Shown here: positions 1-8,909 of the stretch, piece by piece
Numbering within the stretch: position 1 is the first letter of the stretch
Layout: the number at the start of each line of letters is the position of its first letter
NCBI GenBank assembly: GCA_041392855.1
Contig: JAWKLD010000002.1
Span: forward strand, 208,384 to 272,383
Direction of reading: 5' to 3'
DNA from: Flavipsychrobacter sp.
Lineage (GTDB): Bacteria > Bacteroidota > Bacteroidia > Chitinophagales > Chitinophagaceae
Length of the DNA stretch: 64,000 nucleotides
The notes under the pieces: model-generated
Told to the model about the DNA's origin: nothing
What the model saw: the letters and a program-made list of their open reading frames with translations, nothing else
Database searches by the model: none
Translations under genes and position numbers: made by a program

Positions 1-1728
1 TGTATTTGCTGGTGCATATTTTTTATTCTCTTGTAGAATAAATTCAAATACCTTTTTTGCCTCTGTAATATTTTGTGTAGCCAACAAGCTTATGCCATAT
101 TTATTCTGAAAATCGAGGGCATAAGGCCAGATACTTACGGCCTTTTTATACCATTGTACTGCTTGTTGCTTTTGCTGTGTTTTGTAATAAGACTCTCCTA
201 CTCTATAACAAGTCCATGCATCGGAGATTCTAGCGATGTCACTATTTTTAGCATAGTCAATTACCTTATTAAAATCATTCAACAAATAATAAGCTCTTAT
301 GTAATCTTTGTTTTGTTTTTGAGCTTCCAGCTCCTTTGCTTGATCCAGATAACTTATGGCAGAGTCTATCAACCCCTTATTAGGGTTATAGCGTTCATAA
401 AACTCTAAAAATGCTCTTGCTTGTGTTACACCATCTACGTCATCATTGTTAAAACATTGCAGCCCTAAGAATGCTGTTATTTCAGAAGCTTCTTCTTTTG
501 TTAGTGGTTGCTTCCTTATCTGATGATCTGTAACAGCAACATGCGGTATATCTATACTACCATTTTTAGGCATATGACATTTGATACAATCATTACCATT
601 TTTTGCGTTGCGCACATCAAGAGCTTCAGAGCATAAGACATCTTCTTTACTACTATGGCATTTGTTACAAGCGTTGATATATTGTGACTGCGGTGTAAAC
701 TTTACACTCACATGGGGGTCATGACAAGTGATACAACTCATCTTCCCTGAACTGATATAACAGTTACTTTTCTTCATGCGTTCTACATGCGACGCCATGA
801 TCATTTTATCTTGCGCGCCCTCATATTGCGGCATGAATACATTCATCACTTCTGACAGATGCATCCCTGGTCGAAAATCGAAAAAGCTTTTACCATCATT
901 AAGCACTGCAATACCTTGAAGATGACATCGCTGGCATATATTGTTTTGCAATTCCGTTGATAACCTTCTTGGGTTTACAATAGTATAATCTGGCCCCTTT
1001 GAAGTATCTACTATTTTACCGGCCATCTTTTGTGCAATATGTATACTACCCGGTCCGTGACAACGTTCGCAATCTATGCCATGCTTGATGTTTATATATT
1101 TATTCTCACTCTTGGTTACAAAGTCAGGCAATCCATTATGACAGCTCATACACTCCAGCTGTATCGTTCTTGAAAAACGACTACTACCTCCATCTTCAAA
1201 ACCCGGCGCCAGATCCCATTTCCCCTTTTGGGTATAGAAAGTTATGGGCGCTTGGTACAAGTATCCGTTTTCTTTATAGATATGAGAATTTGTGTGCTGG
1301 CCTGAACCTACTATATAATGTATTTGTTGTACCCTTTTATGAATGGTGTCTTTACCCTCAAGGCGATATTCCATGATATATAGACTATCCTCATCCCAAT
1401 AGGGTTTGTAATAAAAGTCTAATTCCTTATCGTAAACCAAAGCATGTGCAGGAGAGAAGTCGGCAGCAGATTTCTGCCTTGTAGCACGGTCAAAAGATTG
1501 TCCCATACCTGTTTGCATAAATGTCTCGTATACTTCAGCATGGCAAACCTTACATTTATCCATACCTACGTAGTGCGCACTTGTATCATACACATTCTTC
1601 CATGAAGAGCTATGCTGTACATCACCAGTAGCTACAGGTTTACTTGGGGTATTGCAATAAAATGCAGGAACTGTTAGTGCTATTAACACTAATACAATCA
1701 AGGCAGCTTTTATCCTTCGAGCATACAT
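1..1728 (-). CDS. Multiheme c-type cytochrome with C-terminal TPR region (partial, runs off left edge)
   Basis: No stop codon occurs between the ATG at 1728 and base 1, so at least 576 residues are encoded and the C-terminus is outside the window. The N-terminus has a hydrophobic export segment (about residues 7-24). Seven CxxCH heme-binding motifs follow: CKVCH (59-63), CMSCH, CERCH, CQRCH, CITCH, CNKCH and CIKCH. After the last heme the protein becomes helical and TPR-like (for example ALDFQNKYG, ITEAKKVFEF). Multiheme cytochromes with this layout are exported and carry out electron transfer, often to or from nitrogen or sulfur compounds; the substrate here is unknown. A Cys at residue 25 just after the hydrophobic stretch fits a lipobox poorly. 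The gene lies 34 bp downstream of tyrS on the same strand. Cytochrome identity is secure from the motifs; the exact role is not. Confidence 0.88.
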   Translation of the reverse strand, partial: MYARRIKAALIVLVLIALTVPAFYCNTPSKPVATGDVQHSSSWKNVYDTSAHYVGMDKCKVCHAEVYETFMQTGMGQSFDRATRQKSAADFSPAHALVYDKELDFYYKPYWDEDSLYIMEYRLEGKDTIHKRVQQIHYIVGSGQHTNSHIYKENGYLYQAPITFYTQKGKWDLAPGFEDGGSSRFSRTIQLECMSCHNGLPDFVTKSENKYINIKHGIDCERCHGPGSIHIAQKMAGKIVDTSKGPDYTIVNPRRLSTELQNNICQRCHLQGIAVLNDGKSFFDFRPGMHLSEVMNVFMPQYEGAQDKMIMASHVERMKKSNCYISSGKMSCITCHDPHVSVKFTPQSQYINACNKCHSSKEDVLCSEALDVRNAKNGNDCIKCHMPKNGSIDIPHVAVTDHQIRKQPLTKEEASEITAFLGLQCFNNDDVDGVTQARAFLEFYERYNPNKGLIDSAISYLDQAKELEAQKQNKDYIRAYYLLNDFNKVIDYAKNSDIARISDAWTCYRVGESYYKTQQKQQAVQWYKKAVSIWPYALDFQNKYGISLLATQNITEAKKVFEFILQENKKYAPANT

Positions 1729-1762
1729 GCCTTTCAAATTTAGTACAATAGCTGCAGTAAGC

Positions 1763-3046
1763 CTAGCTGAAAATAGCTAGTGTATAGTTCGATTTACCTT
1801 TTTGCACTAACACATACTTACCATTCAGCAAATGTGATGTTTGTACTATAAAATCATCACCTACCTTCTCTTTATTAATGCTTACACCACCTTGCTTTAG
1901 CATCTTTTTAGCCTCACCTTTCGAAGCAAACACACCACTATCTGCTAAAAAGCTTACCACATCAAGTCCTTCACCTTCCAAGCTATTTTTTGCTGCAGTA
2001 GCTTGCGGCACACCATCCATTACTTCCAATAGCTGTTGTTCATTGAACGACTTCAGTATTTCTACCGCCTCGTTCCCTTTGCTGAATAATATACCCGAGG
2101 CTTGCTGCGCAAATGCTAGATCTTCTTCGCTATGCACCATTATAGTTAATTCCTCCGCCAATGCTTTTTGCAACGCACGTTGGTGTGGTGCTTCCTTATG
2201 TTGTTCTATAAGCGCTTTCAACTCCTCTACCGGGCGGAAAGAGAATATATAAGACAGCTTCTCGGCTTCTTCGTCCGACTGCTTCAACCAGAACTGGTAG
2301 AACTGATATGGAGACGTACGTTTAGGGTCTAACCAGATATTACCACTTTCCGTTTTTCCGAATTTACTACCGTCACTCTTAGTAATAAGTGGACTTGTAA
2401 ATGCAAAAGCCTCATTATCTCCCATACGACGGATAAGCTCTGTACCTGTGGTCATATTACCCCATTGGTCAGCACCACCAAACTGAAGCTTTACATTATT
2501 ATGCTTATTCAGATAGTAAAAGTCGTATGCTTGTATCAATTGGTAACTGAATTCAGTAAATGAAAGACCAGTTTCCAAACGTTTTTTCACAGAATCCTTT
2601 GCCATCATATAACCAACTGTTATATGTTTACCCACATCTCTGATAAATTCAAGAAAACTATAATCCTTCAACCACTCGTAGTTATTTACTAAAACCGCTG
2701 CATTTTCTTTAGCATCATCAAAATCTAGAAATTTCTCCAACTGAGCTCGTATACCCGCAATGTTATGAGCGAGTGTATCCGCATCTAGCAAATTGCGTTC
2801 AGCAGATTTGCCCGAGGGATCTCCGATCATACCTGTAGCACCGCCAAGTAACGCAAATGGCTTATGACCAGCACGTTGCAAGCGCATCAAGAGCGTTATT
2901 TGTAGCAAACTACCCACGTGTAAGCTATCTGCAGTAGGGTCGAATCCTACATATCCGGCAGTCACTTCTTTTTGTAGTTGCTCCTCAACACCAGGCATTA
3001 TATCCTGTACTAAATTTCTTTCTCTTAGATCTTTTATCAAGTCCAT
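1763..3046 (-). CDS. tyrS: Tyrosyl-tRNA synthetase
   Basis: Class I aminoacyl-tRNA synthetase that charges tRNA-Tyr in the cytoplasm. The HIGH-equivalent HVGS is at residues 43-46, the KMSKS-equivalent KFGKT at about 228-232, and the tyrosine-pocket region GGADQWGN at about 190-197. A C-terminal S4 RNA-binding domain covers about residues 360-425. At 427 residues the length is normal for bacterial TyrRS. The frame can be extended to a TTG at 3073, but family alignment favours the ATG at 3046 (MDLIKDLRERN). It is divergent from the DUF6089 gene, and the roughly 200 bp between them holds only promoters. Confidence 0.97.
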   Translation of the reverse strand: MDLIKDLRERNLVQDIMPGVEEQLQKEVTAGYVGFDPTADSLHVGSLLQITLLMRLQRAGHKPFALLGGATGMIGDPSGKSAERNLLDADTLAHNIAGIRAQLEKFLDFDDAKENAAVLVNNYEWLKDYSFLEFIRDVGKHITVGYMMAKDSVKKRLETGLSFTEFSYQLIQAYDFYYLNKHNNVKLQFGGADQWGNMTTGTELIRRMGDNEAFAFTSPLITKSDGSKFGKTESGNIWLDPKRTSPYQFYQFWLKQSDEEAEKLSYIFSFRPVEELKALIEQHKEAPHQRALQKALAEELTIMVHSEEDLAFAQQASGILFSKGNEAVEILKSFNEQQLLEVMDGVPQATAAKNSLEGEGLDVVSFLADSGVFASKGEAKKMLKQGGVSINKEKVGDDFIVQTSHLLNGKYVLVQKGKSNYTLAIFS

Positions 3047-3160
3047 TGTATCAAGTGGTTCAAGAAGAGGCAAAAATAAGATTTATGGGTTTCCTACCTA
3101 GCATAAAGCTGAAAATGCTTGAATTTGAGCTAAAAAACTGATTAAAAGGTTGTTGAGTAC

Positions 3161-3213
3161 TAATTTTGCTTTTAACAGTATCTTTTGTTTTTCGAAAAAT
3201 GTTTATATCTTTC
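3161..3213 (+). promoter_or_regulatory. Candidate Bacteroidota promoters for the DUF6089 gene
   Basis: Two -7-like elements precede the TTG start at 3246: TAATTTTG at 3161-3168 (exact TAnnTTTG) and TATCTTTC at 3206-3213 (7 of 8). The second has a TTG at 3185-3187 with an 18-bp spacer, close to the Bacteroidota -33/-7 arrangement. The transcription start has not been established. Confidence 0.4.
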
Positions 3214-3245
3214 GCTATCAACTGTCAATTAAAATTAAATAGGTC

Positions 3246-4118
3246 TTGAAACGTATTATACTATCATTAGCGCTATTGATGCCCATCTTCGCTATGGGTC
3301 AGGCACACCACGAGATAGGTTTGTCTGCAGGTGTAAGCAGCTACTATGGAGATTTGCAGGATAAGCTGTTTCCAGATTATGGAATGAAGCCTGTAGCTGG
3401 TATAATGTATAAATACTTTATGAATCCGCATGTGGGTGTTCGTTTTGGTGTTGCATATACCAACCTTACAGCGGCTGACAGCCTTTCGGATATTCAAGCA
3501 AAGCGAGAGCGTAACCTACGTTTTGCAACTAACCTATTTGAAGTTCATGGAGGTTTTGAATTAAACTTACTACCTATCGAAAAGGATAGAATGAAGTTTA
3601 CTCCTTATGTATTTGGAGGTGTTGCCATTTTCCAATTCAACCCATATACTGACGGACCTCAAAACGAGAAAATCTACTTAAGACCTCTTAGCACAGAAGG
3701 ACAAGGTATTCCAATATACCCTGACCGTGAGGAATATAATTTAGTGAATGTAGCGTTCCCATTTGGTGGTGGTATCAAAGCATTCATTGGCGAAACATTC
3801 ATGTTGAGCACAGAGATAGGTTTCCGTTATACAAACACTGACTATCTTGATGACGTAAGTAAATCTTATGTAAACTTTGACACTCTTAAGGCTTACAGAG
3901 GCGGTCAAGCAGTTGACTATGCATTCCGTACTGATGAACATAAAACTTGGGATGGTAACTACCCTGACTATAAATACCAACGTGGTGACAGCAAACAATA
4001 CGACTGGTATTGGTTTGGTACATTCACTGCTACTATCTACCTAAGAGCGTTTGGTAATGCCAACGAATACTGGCAAGCACACTGCCCTGCTTTCTTAAGA
4101 AGCGGTAGAACAAGATAA
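3246..4118 (+). CDS. DUF6089 family outer-membrane beta-barrel protein
   Basis: A 290-residue exported protein that begins with a signal peptide (about residues 1-19, ending FAMGQA). The mature part starts with the family hallmark SSYYGDLQ and continues with alternating aromatic and polar beta strands and Y/G-rich motifs typical of an OmpA-like eight- to ten-stranded barrel. DUF6089 is common in Chitinophagales, and its function is not established. The start is TTG: the codon two positions upstream is TAG, and only the TTG at 3246 gives a complete signal peptide. It is monocistronic, followed by a bidirectional terminator shared with hisS. Confidence 0.85.
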   Translation: MKRIILSLALLMPIFAMGQAHHEIGLSAGVSSYYGDLQDKLFPDYGMKPVAGIMYKYFMNPHVGVRFGVAYTNLTAADSLSDIQAKRERNLRFATNLFEVHGGFELNLLPIEKDRMKFTPYVFGGVAIFQFNPYTDGPQNEKIYLRPLSTEGQGIPIYPDREEYNLVNVAFPFGGGIKAFIGETFMLSTEIGFRYTNTDYLDDVSKSYVNFDTLKAYRGGQAVDYAFRTDEHKTWDGNYPDYKYQRGDSKQYDWYWFGTFTATIYLRAFGNANEYWQAHCPAFLRSGRTR

Positions 4119-4145
4119 TAAGTACAAAGAAGGTTTAATGAATAA

Positions 4146-4181
4146 TAAAAAGCGGTCAAGCATAGCTTGAATCGCTTTTTT
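4146..4181. terminator. Bidirectional intrinsic terminator between the DUF6089 gene and hisS
   Basis: Stem AAAAAGCG plus TCAAGC pairs with GCTTGA plus CGCTTTTT around a 3-nt loop, with a small internal bulge. It has T-runs in both directions and sits between convergent genes. Confidence 0.8.
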
Positions 4182-4201
4182 CATATAGATATATTTTGTC
4201 C

Positions 4202-5596
4202 TTATCCTTTTAAAGTTGCAATGGCTTTATTTATATCTACAACTTCTTGTTCACCCGTCACAAAGTTTTTCAAGCTCATTTTATTGGCTTTTATTTCATC
4301 TTCTCCTGCTATGATCACATAAGGCACCCCACGCTTATTGGCATACTTCATTTGTTTATCAAACTTTACTGCGTCAGGATAAAGTTCAGCATTGATTCCT
4401 GCCTTTCTTATTTGCTTCAGCATATTTAATGAATACTGCTCGCTAGCTCCTCCAAAGTTGACCAACATCACCTCTATACCAGAGCTTAACTCTTCAGGGA
4501 ATAACGAGAGCTCTTCCAACACATCATACATCCTATCGATACCAAAAGACACACCTACTCCCGACATATTTTTCAGCCCAAACAGTCCTGTCAGGTCATC
4601 ATATCGTCCACCGCCACCTATGCTGCCCATCTTCACGGCATCGCAAGCAACCTCTACTATAACACCTGTATAGTAATTCAGCCCACGAGCTAAGCTTATA
4701 TCTACTACTACTTCCCCTCCCCACTCTTCATCTTTTATAGTATTATAATACTCCAATGTGGTTTTTAATTCTTGTATTCCTTCCTTGCCCATGTCACTAT
4801 CAGCCATAAATGCTTCTAGCTTTGTGAGTTTTTCGGCATTATCTCCGGTAATTGCTATTACTTCCTTAACAGTATCAATTCCCTTGTCACTAATACCTCT
4901 TTCGGCTAACTCCTCAGCTACTTTTTCCCAGCCTATTTTATCTAGCTTATCAAGAGCAATGGTTATCTCCATCATCTTGTCGGGCATACCACAGATATCA
5001 GCCAGGCCTGCCAATAGCTTTCTGCTATTGATCTTTATACTGATCTGCGGTAATTGTAATTGATGAAAAGCACTTTGATAAATACATAGCAATTCTGCTT
5101 CATTAATTAAAGACGTACTACCAACAACGTCTGCATCACACTGCCAAAACTCTCTGTACCTACCCTTTTGTGGACGATCAGCACGCCAAACGGGTTGCAT
5201 CTGGTATCTACGAAAAGGAAAGGCCAAATCATTTTGGTTCATTACAACAAAACGAGCAAATGGTATCGTTAGGTCATATCGCAAAGCCCTTTCTGTTACT
5301 ACAGGTGTTGTGTATGGCTTATCCAACATTTTCGCCCACTCTGCATCTAGCTCTTCTCTCTTCTTATCTTTCTTCTCATGCAACCCATTATTCAATATTT
5401 TAAATATCAAACGGTCACCCTCTTCTCCATACTTACCTGTCAGTGTAGTTAAATTTTCCATTGCAGGTGTCTCCAAAGGCTGGAAACCATAACGCTCAAA
5501 TATTGTTTTCAATGTGCCTAATATATACTGCCTCCTTCTCACTACAATTGGTGAGAAATCTCTTGTTCCTTGTGGTATTGACGGTTTTGTAGCCAT
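4202..5596 (-). CDS. hisS: Histidyl-tRNA synthetase
   Basis: Class II aminoacyl-tRNA synthetase for histidine, 464 residues from the ATG at 5596 (MATKPSIPQGTRDF, the classic HisRS N-terminus). Class II motif 2 is visible as RYQMQPVWRADRPQKGRYRE, followed by the FWQCDADVVG core. The histidine-specific motif around GLNYYTGVIVEV and the glycine-rich GGGRYDDLTGLF lie in the C-terminal half of the catalytic domain. The last 90 or so residues form the anticodon-binding domain. An upstream ATG at 5629 would overlap the phosphatase gene by 20 bp and adds 11 residues absent from the usual N-terminus, so I chose 5596. That leaves a 13-bp gap to the upstream phosphatase gene, suggesting co-transcription. 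Confidence 0.96.
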   Translation of the reverse strand: MATKPSIPQGTRDFSPIVVRRRQYILGTLKTIFERYGFQPLETPAMENLTTLTGKYGEEGDRLIFKILNNGLHEKKDKKREELDAEWAKMLDKPYTTPVVTERALRYDLTIPFARFVVMNQNDLAFPFRRYQMQPVWRADRPQKGRYREFWQCDADVVGSTSLINEAELLCIYQSAFHQLQLPQISIKINSRKLLAGLADICGMPDKMMEITIALDKLDKIGWEKVAEELAERGISDKGIDTVKEVIAITGDNAEKLTKLEAFMADSDMGKEGIQELKTTLEYYNTIKDEEWGGEVVVDISLARGLNYYTGVIVEVACDAVKMGSIGGGGRYDDLTGLFGLKNMSGVGVSFGIDRMYDVLEELSLFPEELSSGIEVMLVNFGGASEQYSLNMLKQIRKAGINAELYPDAVKFDKQMKYANKRGVPYVIIAGEDEIKANKMSLKNFVTGEQEVVDINKAIATLKG

Positions 5597-5609
5597 AAAA
5601 GCTATCTTT

Positions 5610-6068
5610 CTATTTATTGTATTTATCAATTATTTTATCGCAGGTACGGTCTATCAACTCATATACATGGGTGTATCCTTCTTTACCTCCATAATAAGGG
5701 TCTGGCACAGACTGTTCTTTTGCTTCACCTAGCTCATCAAGAAAAAGCATCAACTTATCTGCATGAGGTGTGTGCTTTGCTATATGCATTAAGTCACTGT
5801 ACACACTAGTATCCATTGCATATATCTTATCATAAGTAACCAGATCAGACTTACTGAATTGTTGTGCCCTTTGCCCTGCAATATCTACCCCATGTAGCTT
5901 ACATATTTCTTGCGAGTGCTGATGTGGAGCACTACCTATATGATAAGAACCTGTGCCAGCAGAGGCTACTTCCCAATCTAAACCATGTGCTTTTGCTTTT
6001 TGTCCCATTACCCCTTCGGCTATCGGCGAACGACAAATATTGCCCAAGCATACCATTAGTATCTTCAT
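5610..6068 (-). CDS. Low-molecular-weight protein-tyrosine phosphatase
   Basis: Cytoplasmic phosphatase of 152 residues, the usual family length. The active-site P-loop is CLGNICRS at residues 7-14 (nucleophile Cys7, Arg13), and the general-acid loop is DPYYGG near residue 121. Members dephosphorylate tyrosine kinases that control exopolysaccharide export (Wzb/Etp) or act more generally; the adjacent glycosyltransferase gene at 6129-7013 fits a polysaccharide link, but no Wzc-type kinase is in view. It lies 13 bp upstream of hisS. Confidence 0.93.
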   Translation of the reverse strand: MKILMVCLGNICRSPIAEGVMGQKAKAHGLDWEVASAGTGSYHIGSAPHQHSQEICKLHGVDIAGQRAQQFSKSDLVTYDKIYAMDTSVYSDLMHIAKHTPHADKLMLFLDELGEAKEQSVPDPYYGGKEGYTHVYELIDRTCDKIIDKYNK

Positions 6069-6128
6069 AATAAACTATACACTTACAAAGCTATCTATTT
6101 TAGATGTGTTTATCAACGCGGAATAGAC

Positions 6129-7013
6129 TTATCTCATCTTGTGCTTCAGCAGCTTCCACATCATCACTTTTACGTAGTATCTAAAGTATTCTTTTGCAGA
6201 AAATATCCATTTGAAGAGTATGTAATATGCCCCCTTCCCTTTTCTATAAGCCATTATTTCCAGCTCGTGCTTCATCATTGTTTTGAGTAGCTTTAGCTGC
6301 TTTGCAGGCTCTGTACTTGCATTGGCTATATGATATACCAATGCATCAGCATAATAATAGTTGGTGTATCCCAACTCCGTAAATTGATAACACCATAAAT
6401 GATCTTCTCCATACATGAAGAAACGCTCATCTAGCCTTCCTCCTTCAAGCTTTCCGATCATATCCTTGGGCATCATCATAAAAGCTCCGCTTACCCAATC
6501 GCAACCTGTACTAAAATCTCCTTTAAAATATTGATTCAACATCAAGATGGCTCTTTGACGATAGGGCAGTAAAAGCAATAATGGCCTCATAATATCCAGT
6601 AGCTCATTCCTAATACTTCTAAACCTCCTAGCCATATTCTGATATCTACCATCAGGATACACCACCTTAACACTTAAGGCTCCCAAATGAGCTATTTCTT
6701 GATATTTATATGCTGCCTTACTGATACAGTCTTCAGTCAAATAGGTATCGCTATTAAGGAGTAAAATCAAATCTCCTTTAGCATGGCTAATTCCTAAATT
6801 ATTCCCTTTAGCAAAACCTCCGTTCTCTTTACTTTTCACCAAGTTAATGGAAGGGAATTTTACGAGAAAGTCATCAGGATCATCTTTTGTTGACGCATTA
6901 TCTACCAGTATTATCTCATAGTCCACTTCTTTGGTGTACGCTATCACACTAGCGATACAGTCGCAGGTAAGCTGAAAGGTATTGTAATTAATAATGACTA
7001 TGGATACTAACAT
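6129..7013 (-). CDS. Family 2 glycosyltransferase (rhamnosyltransferase-like)
   Basis: A GT-A fold transferase of 294 residues from the chosen ATG. It starts with the canonical beta strand VSIVIINYNT (residues 3-12). The nucleotide-sugar site has VDNAST (about 37-42), NGGFAKGNN (about 64-72) and the metal-binding DxD-equivalent NSDT (87-90). The SGAFMMMPK and DERFFMYGEDHLWC motifs in the acceptor half are typical of the WbbL/rhamnosyltransferase group that builds O-antigen or exopolysaccharide. A 10-residue longer form begins at an ATG at 7043 preceded by no better signal; the internal ATG at 7013 has GGAG just upstream and matches the family N-terminus. It is divergent from the second glycosyltransferase gene at 7139. 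Confidence 0.88.
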   Translation of the reverse strand: MLVSIVIINYNTFQLTCDCIASVIAYTKEVDYEIILVDNASTKDDPDDFLVKFPSINLVKSKENGGFAKGNNLGISHAKGDLILLLNSDTYLTEDCISKAAYKYQEIAHLGALSVKVVYPDGRYQNMARRFRSIRNELLDIMRPLLLLLPYRQRAILMLNQYFKGDFSTGCDWVSGAFMMMPKDMIGKLEGGRLDERFFMYGEDHLWCYQFTELGYTNYYYADALVYHIANASTEPAKQLKLLKTMMKHELEIMAYRKGKGAYYILFKWIFSAKEYFRYYVKVMMWKLLKHKMR

Positions 7014-7138
7014 ATACTCCAGTGCAAGTCTTACTCCTTGCATTTAAACTCAACAAAAATAGTAAAAATCACTCCCCCTATTATACCACTAACAATTAAC
7101 AACTGTAACAAATAAGTAATTAGTATTTTTACTTGCAA

Positions 7139-8260
7139 ATGAGTACATCAAAGTGCAATATCCTGTGTATTGCTCCATACAATATTATTCCTGTAAAAAG
7201 TGGGGGGCAAGCAGCTATTGTTAGCCTACATCATGCACTTGGAGGGCTCTGCACCGACCATATTGCAGGAGCAACAAGTAATACTGAACACAATTATTCA
7301 TTTACAACACATCCTATCTATGCATCCAGTCCCACGAAATACATTCCTTATTATAAGGCTGGGCAGTTAACCAAACTTGCTAAAGAAAACAATATCACAC
7401 ATATTATTTGTGAGCACCCTTACATGGCAATCAATGCCATGCATGTAGCTAAGCGCATGGGCATACCTTGGTATATCAGAAGTCACAATATAGAGTCTGA
7501 ACGTTTCAGAGCATTAGGTAAACCATGGTGGTGGCTACTTCGCCACTATGAGCAATATGCCATGAAAAGATCAAATGGCATTTTTTTCATCACTCAAGAA
7601 GATGCCACATGGGCTATTGACAACTTTAAAATAGCCCAAGATAAATGCCATACTATTCCCTTTGGGACCAACATAAAAAGTTTGCCCAAGCAAAACTTAC
7701 TGGCTAAAGCCACATTAGGCAAGCAATTAAACATTGACCCCAACTCTCCATGGTTATATTTTTTAGGGGCACTTGATTACACCCCTAATAGCGAAGCTGT
7801 TGGTTATATCATAAACGAAGTACTTCCTTTAATAGAGGAAAAAGGTTATCAGATCCTTATAGGAGGTAAGGGACTGCCCGAAGCACTACAGCAGCTCATC
7901 AGCAAGAATAACAATATACATTACCTAGGTTTTGTTGACGATCTTGATATGTTTCTTCATGCTTGTGACATAATGCTCAATCCTGTCTTAAAAGGCGGCG
8001 GCATAAAAACCAAAGCTGTTGAAGCCCTTGCTTACAACAATACAGTTATAAGTACAGAAAGTGGAGCAGCAGGTATTTCCCAACAAGCTTGCGGAGATAA
8101 GCTTTCTATTACTAAAGACTATTATTGGGCAGCTTTCGCTGATGCTATTAATACCGCAGTTACACAAAATATAAGTACACCTGAAAGCTTTTATGAAACC
8201 TACTACAATGGCAATATTGCCAAAAAGGTATTGGGCATAATTAACAGCACTAGTCGCTAG
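7139..8260 (+). CDS. Glycosyltransferase, GT4-like
   Basis: A GT-B type glycosyltransferase of 373 residues. The N-terminal domain carries SGGQAAIVSLHHAL (about residues 20-33), the acceptor-side glycine loop. The middle has SHNIESERF, common in sugar transferases that act on polysaccharide intermediates. The C-terminal domain has FLGALDYTPN, the sugar-nucleotide region, and GGGIKTKAVEALAYN, the usual GT4 donor-binding segment (normally GxG-K-xEAmA). The ATG at 7139 was chosen over an in-frame TTG two codons upstream. Its stop codon overlaps the convergent DUF4159 gene by 11 bp. The specific sugar cannot be told from sequence. Confidence 0.87.
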   Translation: MSTSKCNILCIAPYNIIPVKSGGQAAIVSLHHALGGLCTDHIAGATSNTEHNYSFTTHPIYASSPTKYIPYYKAGQLTKLAKENNITHIICEHPYMAINAMHVAKRMGIPWYIRSHNIESERFRALGKPWWWLLRHYEQYAMKRSNGIFFITQEDATWAIDNFKIAQDKCHTIPFGTNIKSLPKQNLLAKATLGKQLNIDPNSPWLYFLGALDYTPNSEAVGYIINEVLPLIEEKGYQILIGGKGLPEALQQLISKNNNIHYLGFVDDLDMFLHACDIMLNPVLKGGGIKTKAVEALAYNNTVISTESGAAGISQQACGDKLSITKDYYWAAFADAINTAVTQNISTPESFYETYYNGNIAKKVLGIINSTSR

Positions 8261-8909
8261 TAGTTAAAGCGTACTGAACTATATTAGCTCCCATTTGCAA
8301 TGCCGTCTCATGATGCTCTCGAGTATCATTATGTACCTCTAGGTCTTCCCATCCGTCACCCAAGTCTGTCTCCGTTGTATAAAAACACACCAGCCTTCCT
8401 TCATATATTAAACCATAACCTTTAGGCGGCTTTTTATCATGCTCATGTATTTTAGGTAAGCCTTGCTGAAACTGAAATTTTTGATGGTATATAGGATGTG
8501 AGAATGGTAATTCTACTAACTCTAGATCAGGAAATAATTGCTTAAGTGCAGGACGCACATACTTATCCATACCATAGTTATCATCTATGTGTAGAAAACC
8601 ACCCGACTTTAAGTAATTACGCAAATTATCTGCTTCTCTTTCTGACATGGCCCATCTACCATGCCCTGTCATGTGCAAAAACGGATAATTAAATATTTCT
8701 GCATCACCTATTCTTACTTGCGCTTCTTGTGCATCAAAATTGGTATGTAACTGTTGATTACAGTATTGTGCTAAGTTTTTCAAAGCAGTAGGATTAGCAT
8801 ACCAGTCGCCACCACCGTTATAAACCAGCAACCCCAGCTTAATAGTTTGAGCGGGAGCGCTAACTGCAATTATTGTAGACAATAAGAGCGTACTTAAAAC
8901 TCTATACAT
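8250..8909 (-). CDS. DUF4159 domain-containing exported protein
   Basis: A 219-residue protein with a signal peptide (about residues 1-20, ending APAQT) and a single DUF4159 domain. Visible hallmarks are YNGGGDWYANPTALKNL, the HMTGHGRW motif, and GGFLHIDDNYG, which together resemble a glutamine-amidotransferase-like fold. The gene overlaps the end of rsmE by 8 bp, so the two are probably translated from one message. The molecular function of DUF4159 proteins is not established; in other bacteria they occur with aerotolerance-type von Willebrand domain proteins, none of which is seen here. Confidence 0.85.
   Translation of the reverse strand: MYRVLSTLLLSTIIAVSAPAQTIKLGLLVYNGGGDWYANPTALKNLAQYCNQQLHTNFDAQEAQVRIGDAEIFNYPFLHMTGHGRWAMSEREADNLRNYLKSGGFLHIDDNYGMDKYVRPALKQLFPDLELVELPFSHPIYHQKFQFQQGLPKIHEHDKKPPKGYGLIYEGRLVCFYTTETDLGDGWEDLEVHNDTREHHETALQMGANIVQYALTTSD

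Noticed and set aside
73..408. Plus-strand frame of 111 codons at the left edge
   Set aside because: It is antisense to the multiheme cytochrome, whose CxxCH motifs show the minus strand to be coding.
3047..3073. N-terminal extension of TyrRS from TTG
   Set aside because: The extra nine residues do not match the family, and the ATG at 3046 gives the normal N-terminus.
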